NCBI GenBank assembly: GCA_965222705.1
Contig: CBDCUO010000001.1
Coordinates: 1 to 64,000, forward strand
DNA from: JAFMDF01 sp965222705
GTDB lineage: Bacteria > Bacteroidota > Bacteroidia > Chitinophagales > Saprospiraceae
Length of the DNA: 64,000 nt
Reading direction: 5' to 3'
Shown here: positions 18,019-25,582 of the stretch, piece by piece
Numbering within the stretch: the first letter of the stretch is position 1
How the letters are laid out: each line of letters begins with the position of its first letter
Made by a program: the position numbers and the translations under genes
The notes under the pieces: generated by a model
Database searches by the model: none
What the model was told of the DNA's origin: nothing
The model's input: only the letters and a program-made list of their open reading frames with translations

Positions 18019-18780
18019 TCAGACCTCCACCTCTGCGGTTCTTTCTATAATTTCCCTACAAAGTGCCAAATAATCTTTCGCTCCGGGGCTTCGCTTACTA
18101 TATTCAAAAATATCTTTTCGCTGTGCCGGGGCTTCTGCCAAAGCCACATTATCTCTAATATAAGTATTAAATACTTTTGGTCCGAAATATTTTTTAATGG
18201 TTTCTACCACGTCCCTGTTCAGCACCTTTCTGTGGTCGTACATCGTAGCAATAACTCCTCCGATAACTAATTTTTTATTTAGCCGAAAGCGTACCTTATC
18301 AATGATTTGCTTGATTTTTGCTAAGCCTTGCAAAGCCAAAAATTCTGTTTGGAGAGGAATATAAACATAAGTGCTGCTCGTCAAGGCGTTCAGGGTTAAT
18401 AAACCTAAAGAAGGCGGACAATCAATGATGACATAATCATATTCTTCTTCAACGGTTTCTAGTAATTCCCTCAAAATATATTCCCTGCCAGCTTCATTAA
18501 TCAACTCCATTTCGGCACCCGATAAATCGAGGGTAGAAGTCACCACATCCAGTCCATCTTTGACCGTATAAGGTACTAGTTCTGATTCGCCCCTGATAGC
18601 TTCATAAATGGTTACTCTTTGACGAGGAATACCCAAAGAAACCGTCAAGTTTGCCTGAGGGTCCAAGTCTATTAGCAATACTTTTTTGTCTAACTCTACT
18701 AACCCTGCGCCAATATTAATGGCACTTGTTGTTTTACCCACACCTCCTTTGTGATTTAGTAAGGAAATAACTAATCCCAT
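18019..18780 (-). CDS. parA: ParA-family ATPase
   Basis: 253 residues. Deviant Walker A KGGVGKTT at residues 11-18, Walker A' LLIDLDPQAN near 37-46 and Walker B YDYVIIDCPPSLG near 115-127 identify a ParA/Soj/MinD ATPase of the chromosome or cargo partitioning type. It would dimerise on ATP and bind nucleoid DNA non-specifically, moving a partner complex. The partner is likely the next gene (17472-17975), not a classical parB. First gene of a probable parA - RHH - DUF3137 unit. Confidence 0.93.
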   Translation of the reverse strand: MGLVISLLNHKGGVGKTTSAINIGAGLVELDKKVLLIDLDPQANLTVSLGIPRQRVTIYEAIRGESELVPYTVKDGLDVVTSTLDLSGAEMELINEAGREYILRELLETVEEEYDYVIIDCPPSLGLLTLNALTSSTYVYIPLQTEFLALQGLAKIKQIIDKVRFRLNKKLVIGGVIATMYDHRKVLNRDVVETIKKYFGPKVFNTYIRDNVALAEAPAQRKDIFEYSKRSPGAKDYLALCREIIERTAEVEV

Positions 18781-19156
18781 GCTAACGATTGATATTGGAT
18801 GAAAAAATGGTAAGAATAGCTTATTCTCACAGTATAGCTTATTTTAAAAATTCCTATAGAATTTATCAAATTAATTTTGTGTGTAGTTGTTTCTATTTTA
18901 ATAACGAATTGCTAATTCCTACAAATATATTGAAAAAATGGAGAATTAAAGAAGTTCTCTTATTCTTCTATCCTTTATATACAGAAATTTTGCCACATTT
19001 TAGCACATTTGAATAATTATTCTTTTTTTAATTAAAAATGTACTTTTGCGCCCAACCGTATTATTTTCACAAGGGCTCGCCTGTTTTTAGAGGTTTGATG
19101 GTCTATTATTCGCTTAAAAGCGTAATTTGCGCACTCTTCCAAGCAGAAACATAAAA
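18781..19156. other. Divergent intergenic region, parA / antiporter
   Basis: About 375 bp of AT-rich sequence between divergent genes. A -7-like box TACTTTTG lies at 19041-19048, reading toward the antiporter, but no TTG-type -33 box is at the usual distance. A 75-codon frame at 18789-19016 has no protein-like composition and is not called. Confidence 0.45.
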
Positions 19157-20077
19157 ATGAATGAAATTCTATTATACTTTGGCCTCTTTGCTATTAGCCT
19201 CTTTGCCCTATTAAAAGCCTCCGACTATTTTGTAGAAGCGGCAGAAAACATCGGCCTATCGGCGGGCATTCCTCCTTTTATAATAGGAGTAACCATTGTT
19301 GCTTTTGGCACTTCCCTCCCAGAATTAGCCTCTTCCATTCAAGCGGTGATTGATGGAGCATCCGAAATTGTGATCGGCAATGTCGTCGGATCGAATATTG
19401 CCAATATCGCACTAGTACTGGGTCTGGTCGGGGTTATCGGCAGAGAAATTAAGGTGAAGGGAAATATTATGGATATTGACATCCCTTTATTGGTTATTTC
19501 TGCCTTTTTTCTGTGGTTTGTTGTGAAGGATGAGTTTGTTTCTTTATTTGAAGCCATCCTTTTACTCTTGAGCTTGGTCGTTTTTTTAGTTTATTCTTTG
19601 AAAAACAATCCGGAGGAACGGGGAGAAAAAACAAAAATAAGTTGGAAAAGCTATGCTATTTTAATCGTAGCAGGAATCTTTGTAAAATTTGGAGCAGAAT
19701 ATACTATTGAAAGTATTATTAAATTGTCTGAATTAATGGGTATTGGGTCAGAGAAAATTGCGCTGAGCATTGTCGCATTGGGAACTTCTTTACCAGAGGT
19801 TTTTGTCAGCCTGGCAGCTGTAAGAAAAGGAAAAACAGATATTGCCGTAGGAAATATTTTGGGATCTAATATTTTTAATACTTATGCAGTGATGAGTATT
19901 CCAGCGTTTTTTGGTGCATTGACAATCCCGCCGGATATTTTGATATTTAGTTTGCCACTCATGTTGGCTTTGACTCTGATTTTTGCGATTATGTGCATTT
20001 CTACAAAAATCTCCCGTTGGGAAGGCTTTATGCTCCTAATGTTTTATTTGTTTTTTATCGTAGAATTGTTTGTCTGA
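19157..20077 (+). CDS. Calcium/sodium antiporter, CaCA family (YrbG-like)
   Basis: 306 residues, about ten membrane helices. The two inverted alpha repeats are clear: FGTSLPELASS at residues 50-60 followed by GNVVGSNIANI, and LGTSLPEVFVS near 206-216 followed by GNILGSNIFNT. These carry the ion-coordinating Glu and Asn residues. It exports Ca2+ in exchange for Na+ or H+ at the inner membrane. The ATG at 19157 is preferred over the in-frame codon ten residues upstream, because it starts directly before helix 1. Confidence 0.93.
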   Translation: MNEILLYFGLFAISLFALLKASDYFVEAAENIGLSAGIPPFIIGVTIVAFGTSLPELASSIQAVIDGASEIVIGNVVGSNIANIALVLGLVGVIGREIKVKGNIMDIDIPLLVISAFFLWFVVKDEFVSLFEAILLLLSLVVFLVYSLKNNPEERGEKTKISWKSYAILIVAGIFVKFGAEYTIESIIKLSELMGIGSEKIALSIVALGTSLPEVFVSLAAVRKGKTDIAVGNILGSNIFNTYAVMSIPAFFGALTIPPDILIFSLPLMLALTLIFAIMCISTKISRWEGFMLLMFYLFFIVELFV

Positions 20078-20105
20078 TTGATTTGTACTCAATAAAATGC
20101 CGATT

Positions 20106-20573
20106 TTAATTATTTTTAGAACACGCACCATCGCATTGTCCATAAAGATTGAGCGAATGATGAGTAATTTTGAACTTTAATAAATCGCCCATTATGTTTT
20201 TGATTTGTTGGATACGCGGGTCACAAAACTCCAACACCTTCCCACAATCCACACAAATTAAATGATCGTGCTGTTTGTAACCATAAGATTTTTCATATTG
20301 AGCCAAATTTTTGCCGAACTGGTGTTTTTTTACTAAATCACAAGTAACCAGCAACTCCAAGGTGTTATAAACTGTCGCCCGACTCACTCGGTAGTTTTGG
20401 TTTTTCATATGGATATACAGAGCCTCCGCGTCAAAATGGTCCTCTCTGGTATAAATTTCTTCCAGGATAGCGAAGCGTTCTGGTGTCTTTCGCAAACTGT
20501 TTTTTTCCAAATGAGAAGAAAAAATATTTAATACTTGCTTAATTATCTTTTCTTTATTTAAATGTTCTGGCAT
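20106..20573 (-). CDS. Fur-family metal-responsive transcriptional repressor
   Basis: 155 residues from ATG 20573; an in-frame ATG at 20636 lies inside the predicted promoter and is rejected. The N-terminal winged helix (about 20-85, YRVSRATVYNTLELL as recognition region) is followed by a dimerisation domain with HDHLICVDCGK and a C-terminal CDGAC, giving the paired Cys sites for structural zinc. Could be Fur, Zur or PerR; the metal cannot be told from sequence here. Adjacent genes give no regulon clue. Confidence 0.9.
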   Translation of the reverse strand: MPEHLNKEKIIKQVLNIFSSHLEKNSLRKTPERFAILEEIYTREDHFDAEALYIHMKNQNYRVSRATVYNTLELLVTCDLVKKHQFGKNLAQYEKSYGYKQHDHLICVDCGKVLEFCDPRIQQIKNIMGDLLKFKITHHSLNLYGQCDGACSKNN

Positions 20574-20633
20574 ATTTGTAAATTTTAGCACAAAAACAAA
20601 ACTCAACTTTCTTGACCATTGATATTTCTTTAA

Positions 20634-20666
20634 CAAAGATACGCAACTGGCAGGGGATAAACCAAT
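20634..20666 (-). promoter_or_regulatory. Predicted Bacteroidota-type promoter of the Fur-family gene
   Basis: On the minus strand: -33 ATTGG (20662-20666), 20 bp spacer, -7 TATCTTTG (20634-20641), matching TAnnTTTG exactly. Predicted transcription start about 20627, giving a leader of about 50 bases before ATG 20573. Confidence 0.55.
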
Positions 20667-20730
20667 ACGTTTAATTTAAAGCAAAAAAATAGTTGAAAAT
20701 ATAGTGTTCGCCTAATAATACTCAAGTAGA

Positions 20731-21377
20731 TTGAAAGATACTTACCGACATAAGGGGCTGCGAAAACGATTAATTGAATCGCTGCGAAGCAAGGGCATTA
20801 CAGATGAAAAAATTCTGGCGGCTATGGATGCCGTCCCCCGACATTTTTTTCTAGACAAAGCATTTGAAGAGTGGTCTTATATAGACAAAGCCTTCCCTAT
20901 TGGTAATAAACAAACCATTTCACAGCCTTATACAGTAGCCTATCAAACGGATTTATTAGAAGTAAAAAAGAGAGAGTGCATTTTAGAAATAGGAACGGGG
21001 TCCGGTTATCAAGCTGCTATATTAGCTACCTTAGGAGCAAGGGTCTTTACAGTCGAGCGACAAGAGTCATTGTTTAAAAAACCAAATCCCTACTCAAAAA
21101 ACTGGGATTCAATGGTATCCGGACTTTTCTAAAAGACGGAATGGACGGGCTTCCAGCGTATGCTCCTTTTGACAAAATAATTGTCACCGCAGCAGCAGAA
21201 AAAATACCAACTGCGCTGTTAAGTCAGCTAAAAATTGGAGGTATTCTAGTCATTCCCATTGGGAAAAAATCTCAGCAAATGTGCAAAATAATCCGAAAGA
21301 CAGTAACCAAATATGACAAAATTTACTTGGACTACTTTAAATTTGTTCCACTCCTAAAAGGCTTAAATAAACATTAA
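20731..21377 (+). pseudogene. pcm: Protein-L-isoaspartate O-methyltransferase, frameshifted
   Basis: Two frames together encode one Pcm protein that repairs isoaspartyl residues with S-adenosylmethionine. Frame 1 (20731-21132, TTG start) has AVPRHFF, the QTISQPYTVA motif and SAM-binding LEIGTGSGYQAA; frame 2 holds GMDGLPAYAPFDKIIVTAAA and the C-terminus to 21377. The shift falls at a run of six A at 21076-21081: one more A restores the reading TKSLLKKLGFNGIRTFLKDG across the join. This is a one-base deletion, either real or a sequencing error. The C-terminus is otherwise complete. Confidence 0.85.
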
Positions 21378-21455
21378 AAATTCAAATGGTCATTTTTAAT
21401 GCTGGGTATTTTATCCACTAAAAACCTTCAAATCTCAGCAAAAAGCCTATAAAAA

Positions 21456-21487
21456 ATTGGACAAAATAGAAATTCGAGTTACTTTTG
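21456..21487 (+). promoter_or_regulatory. Predicted promoter of the membrane pyrophosphatase gene
   Basis: -33 ATTG (21456-21459), about 20 bp spacer, -7 TACTTTTG (21480-21487), an exact TAnnTTTG. Same arrangement as the Fur-gene promoter. The leader to ATG 21599 would be about 105 bases. Confidence 0.55.
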
Positions 21488-21598
21488 CGCTCTCTTTTTC
21501 ACAACGATAATTTATACTTTTAAATATCTGAAAATCATTGAATAATAATTCTTAATGGCGATTCTTCGCCGCACATAACTTATTTAAACAAAGCGAAC

Positions 21599-23809
21599 AT
21601 GGGTGATACATTAAAAATGATTGTTCCTCTTTTGGGAGTACTTGGGTTGGCATACACTTTCTGGCGCTCCAATTGGGTAGGCAGACAGGAGGTAGGTACG
21701 GCAAAAATGGATTCTATTGCTAATCACATCTTTGACGGAGCAATGGCTTTTTTAAAAGCAGAATATCGAGTATTAGCAATTTTTGTAGCGGTCGTAGCGG
21801 TTGTGCTAGGCTGGTCAGGGGCGACAACGGAAGGTAACAGCGTATTAGTGGCTTTATCCTTTATTCTAGGAGCCATTTGTTCTGCTTTAGCCGGATTTAT
21901 CGGTATGAGAGTAGCAACCAAAGCAAATGTCCGAACAACTAATGCTGCCCGTACCAGCTTGGGCAAAGCCTTAGAAGTTGCTTTTGCAGGGGGTTCTGTC
22001 ATGGGAATGGGAGTTGTAGGCTTGGGCGTATTAGGTTTGGGGACCTTATTCCTCATTTATAGCAACCTGTATGGCATTGCTAATACAAGCCAAGTTACTA
22101 AAGTAATTACTGTTCTTACGGGATTCTCCTTTGGTGCCTCTTCTATTGCCTTATTTGCTCGCGTTGGAGGAGGAATTTATACAAAAGCAGCCGATGTCGG
22201 TGCTGATTTGGTCGGCAAAGTAGAAGCCGGTATTCCAGAAGATCATCCTTTAAACCCTGCAACTATTGCGGATAATGTCGGCGATAATGTCGGCGATGTC
22301 GCGGGCATGGGAGCTGATTTGTTCGAGTCTTATGTAGGCTCTATTATTGGTACAATGGTATTGGGAGCAGCCTTAATGGGTGGAGCAACTTTGGCAAATA
22401 ATGCTGCCTGGGCGGATAATTATGGCGGTCTTTCTGGAGTAATACTACCATTGGTGCTAGCAGGAATAGGAATTATTACTTCCATTATAGGGACCTTTTT
22501 TGTAAAAGTAAAGGAAGGAGGCGATCCTCAAAAAGCATTAAATCGCGGAGAATTTATCGCAGCCGGATTAATGTTAGTAGCCACCTATTTTGCCGTGACA
22601 ACAATGCTTCCTGAATCTTGGTCTTTTAATGGTGCAACTTATAATGCTTTTGGCGTTTTTCTAGCGGTACTTTTGGGTTTATTTGCTGGTTTGGGGATTG
22701 GAATGATTACTGAATATTATACCGGAACTGGCACTAAACCTGTCCAGGGTATTGTGGACCAATCGGTAACCGGTGCGGCGACTAATATCATCGCTGGTTT
22801 GGGAGTAGGAATGCAATCTACAGCTATCCCCATTATTATTTTGGCGATTGCGATCATTGGAGCGCATCATTTCGCTGGTCTATATGGCATTGCTATTGCA
22901 GCTGTTGGGATGTTATCTAATACTGGAATTCAACTGGCAGTCGATGCTTATGGTCCTATTTCTGATAACGCTGGAGGCATTGCAGAAATGGCAGAATTGC
23001 CAAAAGAGGTAAGGGGAAGAACGGACAAGCTGGATGCAGTAGGAAACACAACGGCTGCAATCGGAAAAGGATTCGCCATTGGTTCTGCTGCATTAACTGC
23101 TTTAGCTTTATTTGCCGCTTATATGACTACCGTAGGCATCAATAGTATTAATATTGCAGAACCAATGGTTATGTCGGGTTTGTTAATTGGCGGAATGTTA
23201 CCATTTCTATTTTCTTCCCTTTCAATGGGAGCTGTTGGACGTGCTGCGATGGATATGATTCAAGAAGTAAGGCGGCAATTTGCAGATATTCCTCAATTGA
23301 ATGCCGCGCTGGCAGTAATGAAAAAAAATGAAGGAAAAGAAATGTCCAGTTGGAGCGATGCTGATCAGAAAATTTTTAATGCAGCAGATGGAAAAGCAGA
23401 ATACAGTAAATGTGTAGAAATTTCTACCAGAGCTTCTATCAGAGAAATGATTGTACCGGGCTTATTAGCTGTTCTCACACCCGTTCTTATTGGATTTGGA
23501 CCAAAATTATTCGGTAGCGATAGCGGTCCTGAAATGTTGGGGGGATTATTAGCCGGTGTCACTGTTTGTGGGGTATTAATGGCAATTTTTCAATCCAACG
23601 CAGGAGGGGCTTGGGACAACGCCAAGAAGATGTTCGAAGAAGGCGTTACTATCCAAGGAGCTAAGCATTATAAAGGCTCTGAAGCGCATAAAGCAGCTGT
23701 TGTAGGAGATACCGTTGGCGATCCATTCAAAGATACTTCTGGCCCTTCTTTAAATATTTTATTAAAGTTGATGTCTGTTGTCGCTTTAGTAATTGCTCCA
23801 TTTTTATAG
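21599..23809 (+). CDS. hppA: Membrane-bound ion-pumping pyrophosphatase, K+-dependent type
   Basis: 736 residues with about 16 membrane helices. Pyrophosphate-binding motifs are present: GGGIYTKAADVGADLVGKVE, NPATIADNVGDNVGDVAGMG, and near the end VVGDTVGDPFKDTSGPSLN. Alanine in GNTTAAIGKGF, where K+-independent enzymes have lysine, places it in the K+-dependent class; whether it moves Na+ or H+ is not decided here, though Na+ transport is common in this class. It couples hydrolysis of pyrophosphate to ion export across the inner membrane. Own promoter upstream and a strong terminator downstream: a single-gene unit. Confidence 0.97.
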   Translation: MGDTLKMIVPLLGVLGLAYTFWRSNWVGRQEVGTAKMDSIANHIFDGAMAFLKAEYRVLAIFVAVVAVVLGWSGATTEGNSVLVALSFILGAICSALAGFIGMRVATKANVRTTNAARTSLGKALEVAFAGGSVMGMGVVGLGVLGLGTLFLIYSNLYGIANTSQVTKVITVLTGFSFGASSIALFARVGGGIYTKAADVGADLVGKVEAGIPEDHPLNPATIADNVGDNVGDVAGMGADLFESYVGSIIGTMVLGAALMGGATLANNAAWADNYGGLSGVILPLVLAGIGIITSIIGTFFVKVKEGGDPQKALNRGEFIAAGLMLVATYFAVTTMLPESWSFNGATYNAFGVFLAVLLGLFAGLGIGMITEYYTGTGTKPVQGIVDQSVTGAATNIIAGLGVGMQSTAIPIIILAIAIIGAHHFAGLYGIAIAAVGMLSNTGIQLAVDAYGPISDNAGGIAEMAELPKEVRGRTDKLDAVGNTTAAIGKGFAIGSAALTALALFAAYMTTVGINSINIAEPMVMSGLLIGGMLPFLFSSLSMGAVGRAAMDMIQEVRRQFADIPQLNAALAVMKKNEGKEMSSWSDADQKIFNAADGKAEYSKCVEISTRASIREMIVPGLLAVLTPVLIGFGPKLFGSDSGPEMLGGLLAGVTVCGVLMAIFQSNAGGAWDNAKKMFEEGVTIQGAKHYKGSEAHKAAVVGDTVGDPFKDTSGPSLNILLKLMSVVALVIAPFL

Positions 23810-23832
23810 CAAATTCAAATTATTTTAAAAAC

Positions 23833-23867
23833 AAAAAAGCCCTTTTCTACTCCAAAAGGGCTTTTTT
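23833..23867 (+). terminator. Rho-independent terminator, probably bidirectional
   Basis: Perfect 14-bp stem (AAAAAAGCCCTTTT at 23833-23846 paired with 23854-23867), 7-base loop, ending in a T run. It lies 24 bp after the hppA stop and, being A/T-flanked on both sides, can also serve the converging ssb gene. Confidence 0.93.
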
Positions 23868-23952
23868 GTTATCCACAAAAATTCGAGAGCAGACATCGCC
23901 TACTCTCGAATCAAAGAATGACTTTTAAAACACAATCGCAAATCTGGCTACA

Positions 23953-24330
23953 CTAAGCAACTACTTCCTCTTTTAATTTTTTCGACTCCTTTTTAAGTCC
24001 TCTATTCATTAATATAAAATCGGACACCCGCACTTCTGTGACGTAGCGTTTGATGCCATTTTTGTCCTCGTAGCTTCTTTGAGTAAGTCGTCCTTGTATG
24101 GTCACTTCTTTTCCTTTTTTCATGGCTTTTTCCATGCGTTCTGCTATTTTTCCCCAGCCGACCAAGCGATGCCAATTGACCTCTTCTACCAATTCTCCGC
24201 CAGCATTTTTATAGTATTCTTTTGTAGCTAGTGTTACTTTCGCCAATATTCCACCTTTTTCCAATTTTAAAATTTCGGGATCTCTACCTAGATTGCCTAT
24301 TAATTGTACTGAATTTCTTAAATTACTCAT
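23953..24330 (-). CDS. ssb: Single-stranded DNA-binding protein
   Basis: 125 residues from ATG 24330 (an in-frame ATG four codons upstream is also possible). OB-fold signatures: SVQLIGNLGRDPE, VNWHRLVGWGKIAE, and KGKEVTIQGRLTQRSYEDK. It is shorter than E. coli SSB and lacks the acidic DDDIPF-like tail used to recruit repair proteins, ending KKESKKLKEEVVA; such short SSBs are common second copies in Bacteroidota. Probably an accessory SSB. Confidence 0.92.
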   Translation of the reverse strand: MSNLRNSVQLIGNLGRDPEILKLEKGGILAKVTLATKEYYKNAGGELVEEVNWHRLVGWGKIAERMEKAMKKGKEVTIQGRLTQRSYEDKNGIKRYVTEVRVSDFILMNRGLKKESKKLKEEVVA

Positions 24331-24536
24331 AATCGTAATCATTTTTTTAATTAAACAAATGTTGCTATTATTGACACAACAAAGTAAAGAAGCAAAGCAA
24401 GTAATAATCGTATAATAATCAGCTAATGTCGTTTGTAGCCGTTTGTAATCGAATAATGGTCGCCAACGGCTGCTCGTAGAAAACGGTCTGTGTTCTTGGG
24501 GCGTAGGATAAATTTCTTACCTTATGCCTTTCTTAT

Positions 24537-25460
24537 ATGTCATTGATGAAATCACCTTTATCCAAGAAAAATCATAATCCTGACAATTATTTATCTGCAA
24601 AAGATAGTAGAGAACTTGCTTGGTTAATGCTTTATATCTGTTTGGCTTATCATTACAAAGTTCTTTTTTGTGGGTTTTTAGGCAAGATTTGCGGGTTTAC
24701 ATGGATTTGCTATACTTTGATCCACGGAATCACAACAAATCATTGGTTCGAACACTTTGTTTATGTGCCTGTATTATGGTACGTGCTTTATCGAGTTGTT
24801 GTAATTGTATTTAATTCTCGAGAAAATAAAGCATTGAGTGATTCTTTGCAAAAACAAAAAACTGTAGCCTTATTTCTAGCCACCATGTATATTTATGCTA
24901 CCGGTATGCATCTCGTTAATACGCTAGAAATATACTCCAGAGAGTATCTTATTATTTCCTCTGGACAATTATATGACCAAATATTTTGGCTTGATGAATT
25001 AATGAGTCATTGGGTGCAATTTTTTTTCTACTTTTTATTTTTTGCCTGGATAATCGTTTATGACCGGCTGGACCGAACTGACGGAGGCTATGTAGCAATA
25101 TTCACTGGACTATTGCATGGACTAGAACGGGCTGTAGGAGTAATAGAAGGAAATAATCCATACAGTTCTATAATATTTGGATCATGGATATTAATCGCCT
25201 GTTTTATTAGATGGAAAAAACATGAGCGCGATTTTAAAAGAGTCTGGAAAGACTTCTTTTTTAGGCATGGGTTATCATTTGGAATTAGCATGCCGATTGC
25301 TCTTTATTTCTACCAGATTGTTTTCGATGGATTTACACAACCCTCCAGTATGAATGGAAATGCTTACTTAGTAGTGATTTTTGCTCTTTTATTTATTTTT
25401 TTCGGTTTTTTAATATCAATGCTAGTGGATTACATAGTAGAGAAAAGGTATAAAGCCTAA
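24537..25460 (+). CDS. Unknown polytopic membrane protein
   Basis: 307 residues with about seven or eight hydrophobic segments. Not recognised. Several histidines and acids sit in or near membrane segments: LIHGITTNHWFEH, ATGMHLVNTLE, LDELMSHWVQF and LLHGLERAVGVIEGNNPY. This is more polar intramembrane content than a plain channel would need and would suit a metal or cofactor site. Starts at ATG 24537; no close partner genes. Confidence 0.65.
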   Translation: MSLMKSPLSKKNHNPDNYLSAKDSRELAWLMLYICLAYHYKVLFCGFLGKICGFTWICYTLIHGITTNHWFEHFVYVPVLWYVLYRVVVIVFNSRENKALSDSLQKQKTVALFLATMYIYATGMHLVNTLEIYSREYLIISSGQLYDQIFWLDELMSHWVQFFFYFLFFAWIIVYDRLDRTDGGYVAIFTGLLHGLERAVGVIEGNNPYSSIIFGSWILIACFIRWKKHERDFKRVWKDFFFRHGLSFGISMPIALYFYQIVFDGFTQPSSMNGNAYLVVIFALLFIFFGFLISMLVDYIVEKRYKA

Positions 25461-25582
25461 TTTCCAACAAATTTTAAATCCATTCTTACCCCTACTTTTT
25501 TCAGCTCTTTGCATAAAGTTGCGGAATCAACAGTTCTGCACAATGGTATCTTCACTTAGCAATTGTGTGCCACGCTCTAATT

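Noticed and set aside
18789..19016. 75-codon plus-strand frame in the divergent parA/antiporter intergenic region
   Set aside because: Low-complexity AT-rich translation, no ribosome binding site, no conserved pattern.
21076..21081. Programmed -1 frameshifting in pcm
   Set aside because: No X XXY YYZ slippery heptamer in the correct phase and no downstream stem; Pcm is not known to use recoding.
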